A DNA stretch of 64,000 nucleotides from Gambelia wislizenii (GCA_030847615.1 JAUMIR010000001.1:160615001-160679000); one strand, 5' to 3'. Counted from the stretch's first letter, positions 1 to 11,912 are shown. Program-made: numbers and translations. Notes: generated by a model not told the origin, from the letters alone.

Positions 1-164
1 ACAGGAGAGATACCCCTTCCATTGAGAATGGGCACTTGAAAACCAAAACCCTATATAATTTTAGTGTAGCATAAATATAGGCCAACATAAATACATTGTT
101 GGCAATGGATTCCACCATTTCACAAATGATTGCACAATAGGACCCCTTTCACATTACACAACTA

Positions 165-255
165 TAGCATTATGATTCCACTTTAACTGCCATGCTTTTC
201 TGTCCTAAGGAATTGTGGGACTTGTAGTTTACTGTATTATACGTTCTCAGATGTG
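165..255. repeat. half of a palindromic dispersed repeat
   Basis: The stretch reads as TATGATTCCACTTTAACTGC followed by a segment ending in GGGACTTGTAGTTTACTG. The same order of words occurs in the complete palindromic copy at 47285-47462, so I take this as one arm of that family. It has been joined to the end of the Penelope-like fragment, so the open frame there runs on into non-element sequence. Confidence 0.5.
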
Positions 256-690
256 AGAATGAGTATGCAAAGTGTTCTACACCTGGTTCCCTAATGTCTG
301 ATTTATGTCCTTTTATCCTCTGGTATAGAGACTGGCCTGTTTGCCCAATGTAGAGTGCTGCAGGGCATTGTTGACAGAGGATGGCATATATCACGTTAGA
401 GGATGAACAAGTGAAATTCCCTCTAATATTGTGGGTCCTGTGATGACATTTCCCAAGTAGATGTGTAGGCAGAACTGGCATCTGGGTTTGTGGCAAGGTC
501 TTGTACCCATCTCCCTATCTGTGTTGTGCATCCCCTCCTGTAAGTAAGTAACCATTTGAGATTGGGAGGCTGTCTGTAGACAAGTATAAGTCTGCCAACA
601 AGATCCTTTGAAAGGGCAGCATTATTGCCCAAGTCAGGTTGTAGTTCAGTGACGATACATCTGAGGCATCTCAACTGAAAGTTTTATGGT
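255..690 (-). pseudogene. Penelope-like retroelement fragment (GIY-YIG endonuclease)
   Basis: The minus strand encodes a C-terminal piece of a Penelope-like element. The frame starting at 496 contains VIYAILCQQCP, then LYIGQTG, then QRIKGHKSDIR. This is the order of the GIY-YIG nuclease core with its following arginine and histidine, as in Penelope elements, where the nuclease sits behind the reverse transcriptase. A second frame, 674 down to 423, carries RLILVYRQPPNLKWLL, like the linker just before that domain. The two pieces are in different frames, so a frameshift lies near 480-500 and the copy is dead. The reverse transcriptase is absent. Residues after about 81 of the nuclease frame come from the neighbouring palindromic repeat. 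Confidence 0.75.
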
Positions 691-2027
691 TTGGAAATAT
701 CTGAGTTACCCACACATGTAAATACATTGGTTTTGGAGTCAATCCAAATTCAGAGATTCTAACCACATAGCCAGCCCCCATCCCTGATCCTTTTAACCCT
801 TTCCTCCCTTTGCTTTTTTCAGCCATCTGGAGTTGGAGTGTCTGCAAGGGCAGGGGACCCGGGATTTGTCTCCAACTAGTGTTGCAATTTGGTGGAATTT
901 GGTGGCTCTAAAAACTCACCTTTCCATTCAGGGAAAATTTTTATGAGCTTTGACGCTTGCATCAGAGCTTCAACATAGAGAAATGGGGTGGCATTGCTAG
1001 TTAAAATACCTGAAGCAAGAAGAGGAAGAAACATGCTTGTGTCTTACCTCATGCTAGAGAAAATGTAACAAGTTGTTACATCGCTGAGAAAGGCAGAGGG
1101 AGATAATTGTTATTTAGCTATCAATTAAGCACTTGTTTTGTTTTGATTCTTTGAACTGAAATTAATATAATATATAATTATCTCTGTGCTATAATAACAA
1201 TAAAATGATGGGGTTTTCATTACATCTTTTTTATAAAAAAATAAGCAGTAACACAGGAAAGGTTATTATAATATAATGACTAATGCTTTTTGTTTTCAGA
1301 TAGTGAAATAGGTGAGTGAATGTACTAATGGAATATATTACCTGTGCCTGCTGTCATGCCTCTGCTAATATAATTATGACTCAGTCAAAACACACAGTCT
1401 TTTGTTTTGCCTTCTAAAACATACAGCACACTGCAGAATCTTCCTACGCACATTTTAAAGAGTAAAATGTCTGAACTTATCTCACTATCAGCCTACAGGC
1501 TTTCAGTGACCTTTGCAAAGAAAGGAGGAAAATAACACCAAGACCAAAAGCAAATAGAATGTGGGTTACGATGATCTGGGAGAAAGGGAAAACTGTAATA
1601 AAGCAATATCCTAATAGGCCAATATATAGACCGTGGGCCCAGAAGGCTGCTTTTGTGGCCCTAAGTGCTCCTTCACCACTATCACCACATGGCTGAATTT
1701 CATCCACAACCTACACCAATGGTTTGGGGGAAACCCTTTACAACAAACAGGGAAACCTTGTTTTAAGGGGGTTTTCCACAGCTTGCTGCTGATTGCTAGT
1801 CAAAGCTTTTCTTGTTTGCTTTCAAATGGATATAGTGCCACACCAGCTATGGAGGCATGCAAACTATGGCAGGTTCTGAAGGCCACGGACTTGCTGAAAT
1901 TGCCTAGTCCTGCTAAAGGCTATCATATACTTTCATGTTTCTGTGACTTCATGCAGTGTTTCTTAGGAGACTATTAGATGGGTATAAAAAATAGTGTCCC
2001 CATCTTGCTATCTCCTCTCCCGACCCC
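691..2027. other. no gene or recognised repeat
   Basis: AT-rich non-coding sequence with short frames only. None shows a known motif, and the two largest, at 1477-1707 and 1633-1977, overlap on opposite strands. I see no repeat boundary here. Confidence 0.5.
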
Positions 2028-2266
2028 GGACTTTTTTGGATGAGTCTTTTACAGTGCAAGCAGCCTCATCCCCATTGCGAGGCTGCTGCACTGCAGGGCG
2101 TCCCTTTCGGATGACGCTCTCCACTGCTGGTACTGTTGCGTTACTGCGGGGACACTGCAGTGTTATATTCGGCGGTTTTCTAATCACGATCAACTTTCGT
2201 GTAACGCAGCAGCCTCGCAATGCGACGAGACTGCTTGCGCTTTAAAAGACTCATCCAAAAAAGTCC
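2028..2266. mobile_element. family P inverted-repeat element (MITE)
   Basis: The two ends are perfect 24-bp inverted repeats beginning GGACTTTTTTGGATGAGTC. The element is 239 bp with no coding capacity. The flanking trinucleotide is CCC on both sides, so a 3-bp target duplication is possible but uninformative. The loop contains CTAATCACG and CTTTCGTG, a diverged form of the loop core seen in the other family P copies. Mobility would require a transposase supplied from elsewhere. Confidence 0.8.
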
Positions 2267-2284
2267 CCCCTCTCAACCCCCACC

Positions 2285-2775
2285 CAGCACAAGAACGAAA
2301 AGTTTTGCACTTACTTTTAATCATGCACCTTCCCTCCCCCTTGGCAGCCACACAGTGAATGCAGCTCTCTGGATCTGTCTTAACTTCCTGGTTTCAAATC
2401 CCAGGCTGTTCTTGCAAGGAGATGAGCCCACAGGAAATTCAAACTTAAAAAGAAAAATACACTTTTAAAAATGACAGCAAGAAGAAAAACACACTTAAAA
2501 AACCCCAAGTAAGCCAGGGAGGTGGGGGGGAAGGGCGTCACTTTCCTGCATGCCCCGATCACACCCAGAAGTGTTCTGGAACGGACCTCCCACTGTGGCT
2601 GGCATCACACCAGCATAACGGGGCACCTTTTCACTCACCCATCATTCTGTAAAAGGAACGGAATGGGCAATCTATTCACAGCTTAAGCTGTGGATAAGAA
2701 GAAACAAGGGCGAAACAGGACCAGCATGGGAACATAACAGGATGAGGACAATGTCATCTGAAAGGTAAGCCCTTT
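2285..2775. mobile_element. truncated relative of the 46366 TIR element
   Basis: Several words appear in the same order as in the element at 46366-46979: AGGAAATTCAAACTTAAAA, then CAAGTAAGCCAGGGAGG, then CGATCACACCCAGAAGTG, then AAAGGAACGGAATGGGC, then AGGACAATGTCATC. A central palindrome, TTCACAGCTTAAGCTGTGGA, lies near 2675. I see no terminal inverted repeat, so the copy is truncated or worn at both ends. Confidence 0.5.
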
Positions 2776-3419
2776 GGCGATCTCCTGGCATTTCTGGAAT
2801 GCCATATTATGTGTGTCTGATAATCTCCTTAGACTGGGGTCTCCCACTACTGTGAGTGCATAGAAATAATTTTGTGTGCCTTATGGGTAATATGACAACA
2901 AAAGCAGGGGGACCCACAAGGATTTACAAAAGTGTGAGTTCCCCTGAAACCTTTAACATGTAGTAGTGGAACTATGAATGTCAATTAGAAAGGGAAAGAA
3001 TATTCATAATTATGCATTCCCAGGTTCAAAAATGGGTTTTCTGACAGTCAGGGAAGCCCATAGGGAAGAATAATAGACCAGTAAGAATTTTGTGCCATTT
3101 GCTTTGACATCCTGAAGTACTATGGACTATTGCAGAGAAAAACACACAGGGTTTTTTTGTGCAAAGAAACCCATGTGTTTTTCTCCATAGAATAATCCCT
3201 CCACAACAGTTCAAGGTGCCTAAATACAGGGAGAATACTGCGGCAGAATATTCATTTTCTCCTCACCACAAAGAAATTACTCTATGTGTTCCCATAACTG
3301 TGGATAAAATAGTTAAAGATTTAATATTATTTTACTCAATATTATTTTACTGATTTTTGAATTATGCTTTTTTCATCACTTGGGGCACCTTTTTGAAAGG
3401 AAAGTAGGCAACAAATTAT
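2776..3419. other. no gene or recognised repeat
   Basis: Non-coding. A local inverted motif around CACATGGGTTTCTTTGCAC (3140-3190, with its partner in the same lines) makes a short hairpin. Nothing else is recognised. Confidence 0.4.
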
Positions 3420-3645
3420 TTTCAAAAAGAAAGGATATTGAAAGGTTGCAATGTGTCCAGAGGAGAGCAACCAAGATGGTGGGAGGTCTGGAAGCCATGT
3501 CCTATGAGGAGTGGCTTAAGGAGCTGGGCATGTTTAGTCTGGAGACGAGAAGGCTGAGAGGTGACATTATAGCCATATTTAAATATTTGAAGGGATGTCA
3601 CACTGAGGATAGAGCAAGCTTGTTTTCTGCTGCTCCAGAGACTAG

Positions 3646-3976
3646 GGACATTTTCAGACCGCCCTTACCACTCAAGCAGCCTCCGGAGCAGTAATGAGGC
3701 TGCTGCGTGGCAGGGGGTCCTTTTTGGACACCGCCGTCCCTCTTCCGTGACCATTCGTGGCACGTACTTGAAGCTTTGGAAGCGGCTGCATTATATTTCA
3801 ATCACGGAAGTTGCCCATGATGGAAATATGATGCAGCCACTTCCAAAGCTTCATGTACGTGCCACGAATGGTCACGGAAGAAGGACGCTGGCATCCGAAA
3901 AGGACCCCCTGCTGTGCAGCAGCCTCTTTACTGTTCCGGAGGCTGCTTGTGCAGTAAGGGCCGTCTGAAAATGTCC
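3646..3976. mobile_element. family P inverted-repeat element inside CR1
   Basis: Termini GGACATTTTCAGAC and GTCTGAAAATGTCC are perfect inverted repeats. The flanking TAG at 3643-3645 and 3977-3979 is a 3-bp target duplication. The element is 331 bp and almost entirely palindromic: both arms carry GGCACGTAC, CAGGGGGTCCTTTT-like and CGGAGGCTGCTTG-like words. The loop contains TCACGGAAGTTGCCCATGA. No open frame spans it. Confidence 0.93.
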
Positions 3977-4053
3977 TAGGACAGAGAGCAATAGACTCAA
4001 ACTCCAGGAAAAGAGATTCCACCTAAGCATTAGGAAGAACTGCCTGACAGTAA

Positions 4054-4383
4054 GGACATTTTCAGACACGTCTTACCACACAAGAAGACTCCGGGAGAGG
4101 TATGCAGCTATCCCACGGCAGGGGGTCCTTTTCATATGCCGCCATCCCTCTTGTGGCATTGTCTGTGACAGTTCCAGGTCCCATCTACAGCAACCTTGCC
4201 ATTTTTTACTCACGGAAGTTGTCTGTGATTAAAAAATGGTGCATTTGCTGTAGATGTGACCCGGAACTGTCACAGACGATTCCACGAGAGGGACGGCAGT
4301 GTCCGAAAAGGACCCCCCGCTGCGGGATATCCACATACCTCTCCCGAAGTCTTCTTGCACAGTAAGAATGTCTGAAAATGTCA
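4054..4383. mobile_element. second family P element inside the same CR1
   Basis: Starts GGACATTTTCAGAC and ends GTCTGAAAATGTCA, one mismatch in the last base. TAA at 4051-4053 and 4384-4386 is the target duplication. The length is 330 bp, near that of the copy 77 bp upstream, but the arms differ (CTGTCACAGACG, GTAGATG). The loop again has TTTTTTACTCACGGAAGTTG. Two independent insertions so close together, with different duplications and arms, argue against a tandem duplication. Confidence 0.93.
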
Positions 4384-4563
4384 TAAGAGCTGTTCAGAAT
4401 ACACTGCATGTAGTGTGGTAGAGTCTCCTTCTTCGGAGTTTTTTAAGCAGAGCCTGCATGGCCATCTGTCAGGAATGATTTGATTGTGTATTTCTACATG
4501 GCAGGGGGTTGGACTGGATGGCCCTTGTGGTCTCTTCCAACTCTATGATTCTATGATTCTATA

Positions 4564-5816
4564 AATGCAGTTCTTGAGAGAAATGGGGGCAGGGAGATGC
4601 TCCATTAAATATCTGGTTACCGCTCAGTTTCTGTTACATTTCATTCATCTCTTCAAGATATCTCTGTAAACCTAAACCAAACCCAAAAGATAAAAGAACA
4701 ACCTGTGAAGAACACTGACTTTCAAATATGCACCATTAATATTCAAGTACACTTATTCATTTGTGCTCAGAAGAACAAAAATAATGGCCTCCTTTCATGG
4801 TGGGGTGTCTTTCTTTCTTTCCTTTTTTTCTATTAGGGTGGGGGGTTGAAATATAAAGACTTCTGCTCATAATTCAATCACACACCAATTCAATGGACAA
4901 TAGAATGAGAAGAAAGTGGAAGGGGAGAGTAGTCCCTCTTCTTGAATTGGGTCAACACTATAGAGGTGGTCAATCTAGATGTGGTGGGCAGTTGCAGATT
5001 TATTTATTTATTTATTCATTCATTCATTTAATAACCCAGCTTTCTCCCAGTACAGGACCCAAGGTGCCATATTTACAATACACTGGGATTCTTAAATTAT
5101 TACTTCCTAGAAGTAATTTTGAATCATGGAGACCAACGTAAATGTTTGCCTAACAGATTGACAGAGCTTCTGTGCCTCAGAAAGAGGACTGGGAAAGAAA
5201 CCAGGAAGGGGCACAGGCCTCTTTAAGTAGTTCCAGACAAGGATAGAGTGGTAAATTAAAAAAAAAAAAAACAGGTACTCATGATGACAGTCCCCATAAC
5301 CCCCTCAAAAACAGCCCAAGCAATTGTGGTGCTCAATATTAACAAACCATAAAAGATGAGAAAATGTCTAAATATAAGTCCTAACCAGCATGCATGAATT
5401 CAGTTTCGCAGTTATGGACATATAACTTTGAGTTACAGATCAGTAACTGATCCATAATCATGAACACTATATAGTCATGATCACTCCTTTACAGCCATGA
5501 TCATTAATACCTTCTCAAACGTGGTTTACCAGGCAGCTGCCAGATCAGGTGAAGGAGGTCTGTTCTGCTGCCAATCGGGAGAAGGAGGAAGATGCTTCCA
5601 CCCCCTTCCCCTTTAGCAAGCAAGGCTGTGATGAGGGCTTGAGACAGGGTCATACTTCTGATTATTGCAACCTCTCTGGGATGGGGTGGAAGCCTCATCC
5701 TCCTGCATCCCAGTCACCGCCTGAATAGATCTCCTTTGCCCAATCTAGTGGCTGTCTAGTAAAGCCTTGGGTGAGTCAGACCAGGAGACTAGACTTAGTT
5801 ACACAGGTATAACTAA
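4564..5816. other. no gene; simple repeats and one old repeat scrap
   Basis: Non-coding. At 4997-5085 a (TTTA)n/(TTCA)n run is followed by CCCAGCTTTCTCCCAGTACA, a dispersed reptile repeat that also appears at 63304-63390. An A-rich run lies near 5258-5271. No frame in the interval shows a recognisable domain. Confidence 0.45.
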
Positions 5817-6888
5817 GGAGTCAGTTACACGGCAAAATAAATCCACAAAGACTTCACAAAGAGTCCTAATAGTTCCCATGTTTTTCGGATCAAAGTCACC
5901 GTATTCAGAAGGAGGGGGGCAAAAACACCCATAAGATACACAGTATCAGCTTTCGCTATTTCCCCCAACTTTTTAGATAAAGTTCGTGAAAATGCACACA
6001 ATCGGTTATGTGAACTACCAATGCGCAAAAGGCTGTGGGAACGATCAGCAATCTTCCTGAATCAGCCACAGCAGAGCTGAGCCATGATGCAGATTGAGTT
6101 GATTGTGATGTGGAGAGGGAATTTGCATGGAGGTGGTGATTGGTTGGATGTGGGTTGGGTGTGTTTCCTGAGCTGCCAATCAGCGCACTAGAAAAGGCAA
6201 CATACCCAGAGAATTATATATAGAGATTTTTGAATTGTGTCCTCATTTGTTGTAATCCGATCGCCTATCCTATGGTTGGACTGACTACCAAGGAGGTGGA
6301 CTTGCAAGAGATGAGAGGAGCCTCAAACTAAAAGATCCAGCCAGCAGTCGGGGTGGCCCTGCTGTTCCTTCCCTCCCTCTATCTTCACCAAAAAACTTAG
6401 GATCACAGGAGAAGGAAGAAGAAGCAGCAGCCAGTCATGCCTCCTTTCTGGGGGTCACCAATGGTTCAGAGCTGTGCCTGGATGGAGGGATGGCTGGACG
6501 GAGGGAAGGAGGGAGAGAAGAATGGCCTTCCCACCCCACTCTCTCCCCTTTGAGCTTCACCTTCCTCTCCTCTGCCTCCTTCCTCCTCTCTGCTGTTCTC
6601 TGGCCAGAACTCAGGTGAACGGTAATGGAGCCCTTCCCTCCCCTGCAGCCAGCAATCGGGGAATGGGAGAGCACAAGGCAGCAGAGAGATGGCCTTTAAT
6701 GACAGTCAGACAACCGCCCTGTGCTCAGCAGGCCACGCTTCCCCCCCACCTTATCTGTGTGAACTACACAGCCAAAAACTCACTGGATCAACCAATTTTG
6801 CACTAAATCATGTAAACTATGTAGCACTGGTGCGAAAGGACAGTAAGCCAGAATTTTGCGCACTTTATTCTGCGGTGTAACTGACCCC
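5817..6888. mobile_element. family C TIR element, 1.07 kb
   Basis: Begins GGAGTCAGTTACACGGCA and ends GTGTAACTGACCCC, giving imperfect terminal inverted repeats. TAA at 5814-5816 and 6889-6891 is the target duplication. The left part shares words with the element at 20342 (TAGTTCCCA, TATTCAGAAGG, AAAACACCCA, TCGCTATTT). An inner GTGATTGGTTGGATG resembles a CCAAT-box region conserved in the family. No transposase frame; the open frames near 6435-6806 are low-complexity and overlap on both strands. Confidence 0.88.
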
Positions 6889-9119
6889 TAAGTAAGCCAT
6901 AACTAAGTAGCCAGTGTAGAATCTGATGCATTTTTACAAGTTTTCATTTCCACAAGGACCAGGAGATTTGTGTTATAAATAAATAAATAAATAAATAAAG
7001 CTTTTCTTTTTCCCACATTCAAAACCAAGCCACTCTAAGATGTTCTGCATTAGAACTAGGATCATGCATGATAATACATTATTTTTCAGGGTGTCCATGC
7101 TTGTCCCACTTCCTGTGAGGCTTGTAGTTAAACTAAAAGTGGGGAGGGGGACATGAAGCAGGTGATTAAAAAAAAACCTTGTGCTTTGATAGTGCAAACT
7201 CTGGCTTCACTCCACCACTGGAAGCTGATTCAAAAATAAAAATATTTCCATTGGTGTGAACTGGTTTTAAGAGGCCTTTTTCTTCATACCTCAAGGTTAT
7301 TTAATCACATTTTTCAAAGGGAGTTTGCAAAATTTTCATAATATTCTGAATGAAAGACAGTCTGAAACTGGCATCTGATAGTCCACCATAAAACAAATAT
7401 GATCATAATATAAAATGTAAACAAAAGTTATATAAAGGTACAAAATGTAAACAAAAGATCACATTAAACCAAACCTTTTTCTTATATTGCTGGTTTAGCT
7501 ATTTGCCCACAACTGGGTGAGTGTCATCTTCTTAACTACTAATAAATGCTTCTGAATATTAACTGAAGGCAAGAAAATCTTCAAAGAGCAATGTTTCCCA
7601 AGTGTGACAACAAATATAAATTATTCCAGTAGACAACCTGGTGGCCTCCAGCTGTTTTGGATGACAACTCCCCTAGGCCACTCCTGGTCTGGCCAGTGGG
7701 CAGGGAATATGGAAACTGTAGACTAGAAATACCTGGTTGCTTTTAGTGACATAGATTTTTCCTATTACAATTATGCAGAACTTTACCTCATAAGCAACAA
7801 AAAAACGTTTATGTATACAAGTCTCTGTCGGCACAATTCCATCCCTGTCTATGGAGTTAAGGAGGCTTCTTCTCAGTTTTCTACAAGATTGGATCTAAGA
7901 ATATAAAGTATATTTGCAAATTTGCTCATCTTTGATGAGAAAGGGTGCCTGGATACCTCAAGACACTCCAACCTCCTTCTCTTCCTTACCCTCCCCTCTG
8001 GTGATCAGAGCTCAGCAGCCTGTTTGGAGTGGGGAATGAAGACTCCACAAAAACACACACTTTCCTACTGTCCCCCCTGGTCCCTGTGTAAGGAGGGTTA
8101 TAGTGTTAGGTCATGGGATGAGAGGGGAAAGTTCCCCAAAGAACTCCTGCATGATGTCTACAAATCAAATTGCAGATTCTTCAGTTACAGGAAACAGTCC
8201 CCTGAAAATCTCACAAGAACACTTGTTCTTGCTTCTGACATTTTCATGGCCCTGTTAACTGATTTCAGTGCACTGTGATGTATTATAGGATGGGTTGTGC
8301 AACTTCATGTTTCATCCTCTTTCCAAATGACTTTTGGCCAGTAACTCAACATTGTTCTTATTTTGTTGTTAGTTTAAGCCTCTTTTTAAATCATTGCAAC
8401 TTTACTTAGCTAAATAAAATATAATAAAACAAGCATACAATTTTAAATGAATTTAGCAACTGAGAAGGATCTAGTAGTTCTGTTTTCTGGTATTTTCAAT
8501 TCTTTCTTTTCTTAAAAAAGAAATCTTGTATCTTTCCAATCTTTAGGGTCTACAATGCAAGAAGTATAAAACAGTAAGTAAGCAAAAGCAATGTTTTAAA
8601 TGTCCTGGTTCCTTCTGCAGCTGCCTGAATAGATTGTAATTCAGCAAGGACAATTCTTAATGCTGAAATAATTTTTCACACACAGACTGCCTTGTAATAC
8701 AAGGTGAGAAGTTTCCCATTTGCATGATGCATTATGTCAGACAGGGGCTACAGACAGGAAACAGAACTTAAAATTTCTTGGCTGCAGCCACACACATACA
8801 AGAATCCTTGAGCCAAAATGTCTCAAGTAAGTATGCCTCATCAAAAGACTCAAGTCTAATCTATTTTGAGAAATGTTACAAGATTTATCTTGTGAGCTTC
8901 AGCAAGGGAGATAATACAAGTCTCTTGAAGTTGAAAAGCACTATTTGCATCATAGTAAATGTTATTGCTAGTACTTGTTGGCTTCTTCTGGGACAATATG
9001 GTTCAGAACAAGGCAATCAACATCAGGCCCACACACAATCACAATAACATGTACTTATGCAAAGCTAATGAGGATTGGAGAGGTTTATTTACCCACTCAC
9101 ACACTCATCTATGTACCAT
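6889..9119. other. no gene recognised
   Basis: Non-coding. It holds an (AAAT)n run at 6977-7001 and, near 7645-7700, a fragment like CTGTTTTGGATGACAACTCCC, a common dispersed reptile repeat. The 118-residue frame at 7922-8278 has no recognisable motif, and I regard it as chance. Confidence 0.45.
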
Positions 9120-9179
9120 TTGTCATGTTGAGATCCATATCTGTATACTGTATATAGTTGTGTATAAGTTGAAAAAAAT

Positions 9180-9630
9180 ATGCCAAAAAAATTGACCCCA
9201 AAAAACTGGGCCAGGTCAATGTGGTACATCTGTCTGCTGTGGAGTTGCTTCTGGCCTTCTGTAATGCCTGCTCCAAAAAATGGTAGCGGCAGCTGTTTGG
9301 TGATTCCCTGTTGTGGTGGGCAAAGCAGAGAAGGTTGGTGCTTCTTTTATGATAAGTTTTCCCTGGACAGAGTAAAGCTCTTGCTGTAGTCTACCTGGGG
9401 AGAACCTAACAAAGCACTGATCCCCTCCACTCTCCTCATTTCCATGGCAGCTCTTTGGCAGTTCCCTGACACAGCAGGAATTGCAGAGGGGGTGGTGCTT
9501 CTTTTATGATAGGCAACGAAGCTCTGTCTTAGTCCATCCCAGGAAAACCTAAAAGAAGTGCCAACCTCCTCTACTCTCTTCGCCATTCCATGACCATTCT
9601 GGGGGTGCAGTGTTAGCCCCAAAAAGTTTG
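9180..9630. repeat. diverged 157-bp tandem duplication within a dispersed repeat
   Basis: GGTGCTTCTTTTATGATA occurs at 9337 and again at 9494, 157 bp later. Each is followed by a diverged copy of AGTC..CC.GG.(G)AAACCTAA, then CC(T)CTACTCTC. A third copy of the second word is at 10822-10870 (GTCCTGGGAGAACCTAAAAG). The upstream part, GTGTATAAGTTG then TTGACCCCAAAAAACTGGGC, looks like a repeat common in lizards, but I cannot name it. Confidence 0.5.
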
Positions 9631-9654
9631 GTTCAGGATTCATGAGAATGCACT

Positions 9655-10020
9655 AGGCCTTGTTTGCCTGTGAGTAGGTCAAAGAGAGGTTTCTCCTGGA
9701 AATGAGAGAGGCAGTGTGACCTATAAGATAAGGCTGTTTGGGTCCAATAGCACCTGGTTCCAGCTAATTGGCTTGGGAACATTTTTCTCCACTAATGAGC
9801 TCGGTCCCATGAGTTTCGTTTCTCCTCACACTGCTTGTAAGAAATAATCCATATAAGGGAGGGTTGGGTTTGAGACACACGCTCTCCTTTTCAGTGTGCA
9901 GCTCTGAAGAGTGGGTACATTTTTCTTGCTTTTGTCTTTTTCTATATTGATAACCAATACAATGCCTGTTTGCCTATCTATCTGCTGTCTTCAATAAAGT
10001 ATCCTATACAAGACCAAAAC
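9655..10020 (+). mobile_element. possible solo long terminal repeat
   Basis: The stretch has LTR-like signals in order: a TATA-like CATATAAGG at 9850-9858, then about 140 bp of T-rich sequence, then AATAAA at 9993-9998. There are no coding domains beside it. Its ends are unresolved: I could not find a convincing TG...CA boundary or a 4-6 bp duplication. It may instead be single-copy sequence with chance signals. Confidence 0.35.
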
Positions 10021-10720
10021 TGATGCATGGTTATTTCTGTCTGCCTCACATCCCTCCAAGACCCAGCAGGCCTCCCAACTCAGGGCAGCCTTGCTGGTGT
10101 AGAACAGGGGGTTCCTCTCAATTCATTTCTTCAGTGACCCTCAATTCTGGCATTATGAAAGTGCAGATTGAGTGGGGGGGGGGAGAGAGGAGAAAGAAAA
10201 AACATCTTACCACTTTCACCATACCATGCTTTCATTTGATAAACCATCACGTCCCCATTTCAAAAACCCGCCAAACGCACCCGCCTTTCTTATTGGGGGT
10301 GTTGATTCTACCTCTTTTTTCACAGCTCTACAACCCCCCCCCATGCTCCATTCTCTTTCTTTTTGGGAGATGGGGAGGTGATGGTCGAAAAGGTCCCTAC
10401 AGGGTTCCCAAATGGAGCCATGCAGCCCAGTCACCTCCACCTCCTCCCTCCCCTGAAGCCTCTCTTTGTGTCTCTCTGTGTCTCTCATAGGTACCTCCCT
10501 TGTCCCACCACTCATGGATCTGTTTGTGTATGTGTGTGTGTGTTGTTTTCCTCCTCCCTTGCAATGCAGCCCCTTCACACTGCTCTTGCTGCCATACTGT
10601 CTACTCATCCAGCTCTCTCTTCTTCCTCCCCCCCCATCATCCCCAGAGGCCCATCCACCACCTGTCCTCCCTCCTTTTGCTCCCTCATCCCATCTCCTTC
10701 CCCCATCCTGCCCAATTGAG
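10021..10720. other. CT-rich non-coding sequence
   Basis: Strongly pyrimidine-biased plus strand with G runs, a C run and a short (TG)n at 10526-10541. Long frames on both strands (for example 10216-10794 minus) arise from low complexity: they overlap and are proline-, serine- or glycine-rich. No gene is supported. Confidence 0.55.
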
Positions 10721-10960
10721 TGAGCAAGCAAGTAAATGCATGTATGACCAGGACCAAATCCATGAATATTTAACCAGAAAATGTGGAGGGACAACTGTAG
10801 AGTGGCAAAGGCAAGAGTTTAGTCTGTCCTGGGAGAACCTAAAAGAAGCACTGATCCCCTCTACTCTCTCAGTGCTCCTTTGAGGAGAAGTGCCAAAGTG
10901 CCACTGCCATTTTCCTGCCCAGATATTCAAAAAGGCCAGAAGCAGCACCACAGCTGCTTC
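10721..10960. repeat. third copy of the 9.2-9.6 kb repeat
   Basis: Contains TGTCCTGGGAGAACCTAAAA then CACTGATCCCCTCTACTC, matching the two units at 9385-9433 and 9530-9585. It is preceded by GAGTGGCAAAGGCAAGAG. It appears to be a separate insertion of the same dispersed repeat. Confidence 0.45.
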
Positions 10961-11876
10961 TCATTCACACAAACAGAATTTCCATAGGATTGCTCTGTCT
11001 GCAGATCACACCATTCAGAATAAAGGGAACAGCATGGTTGCTGACATTTCCTCCTGATGTAAACACAGTTCATTGTGTTTTGTTTGTTAAATACACCGGA
11101 GATCTCAGCCATGCTATCCATCACCTCAAGAAGCTTTCCCTTAGGACTGTAAAAACAATAGCTGCCAGTGTGTGGGGGAGGATGGAGGAAGAATAAAGGG
11201 CTATTTGCCATCTTCCCTCTGCCAAAGGCATCCCATTGCCATTTCCTTCTAAGTCCTCCCTTAAGATACACACTTGACATTCCACCCAGCCTTTAGAAAC
11301 ACCTACTAATTTGTTGTTATATATTCTGGGAAGGATGAGACATGACACATCAGGTATATTTATACTTGCACTTAGAAAGAACACTAGTCAATTGCTTCAG
11401 CCTCCCATTCAGAAAGAGAAACATCAAAAAGAGCTGTCATCATCATCATCATCATCATCCTTCTTTCAAGATACAAACTGATGACACAATCTGTGTTTGT
11501 TAAACACAAATATTCCCTTCAGAATATTTACCAGTGTGTCCTCCACCTGAACCTTGAATCTCAGAAGGATACAATGATGACATTAGGAATGGAGTTGGAG
11601 AGAGCACTTGTCTGGAAACTCAAAAACACTGGAAAAATGATCTCACAAGTGGCTGCTTCAAAGCTCACAGCCAAGGCCAGCTATCTTCCAGCAGACAGAG
11701 ATCCTGCTGACACCATTACCCCAATACCTAGAGAACCTGGTTTAGAAAATGTCTAATAAATCTAAATACTAATCAATTGTAAAGTGCTGTGATTTGGCCC
11801 AGTACTAATGATGTTGCTTGTTAAGTGATGGAAAGTGAGGGAGTTCATTCTTCTTCTTACCCCCCCCCCCCAAAAA

Positions 11877-11912
<36 letters not shown>

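Larger units (their letters stand above)
3420..4563 (+). mobile_element. CR1 LINE 3' end, interrupted twice
   Basis: The plus strand matches the C-terminus of CR1 ORF2: [15 protein letters not shown], then [17 protein letters not shown], then IFKYLKGCH. It then runs through the 3' untranslated region to TGGACTGGATGGCCCTTG and a tail of repeated ATTCTATG units at 4545-4563, the usual CR1 ending. Two family P elements (3646-3976 and 4054-4383) split the coding part. Removing them with one copy of each duplication rejoins ordinary CR1 sequence. The copy is 5'-truncated near 3420. Confidence 0.9.

Noticed and set aside
10216..10794. 192-residue minus-strand open frame
   Set aside because: It lies in CT/GA low-complexity sequence, overlaps open frames on the other strand and has no recognisable domain.
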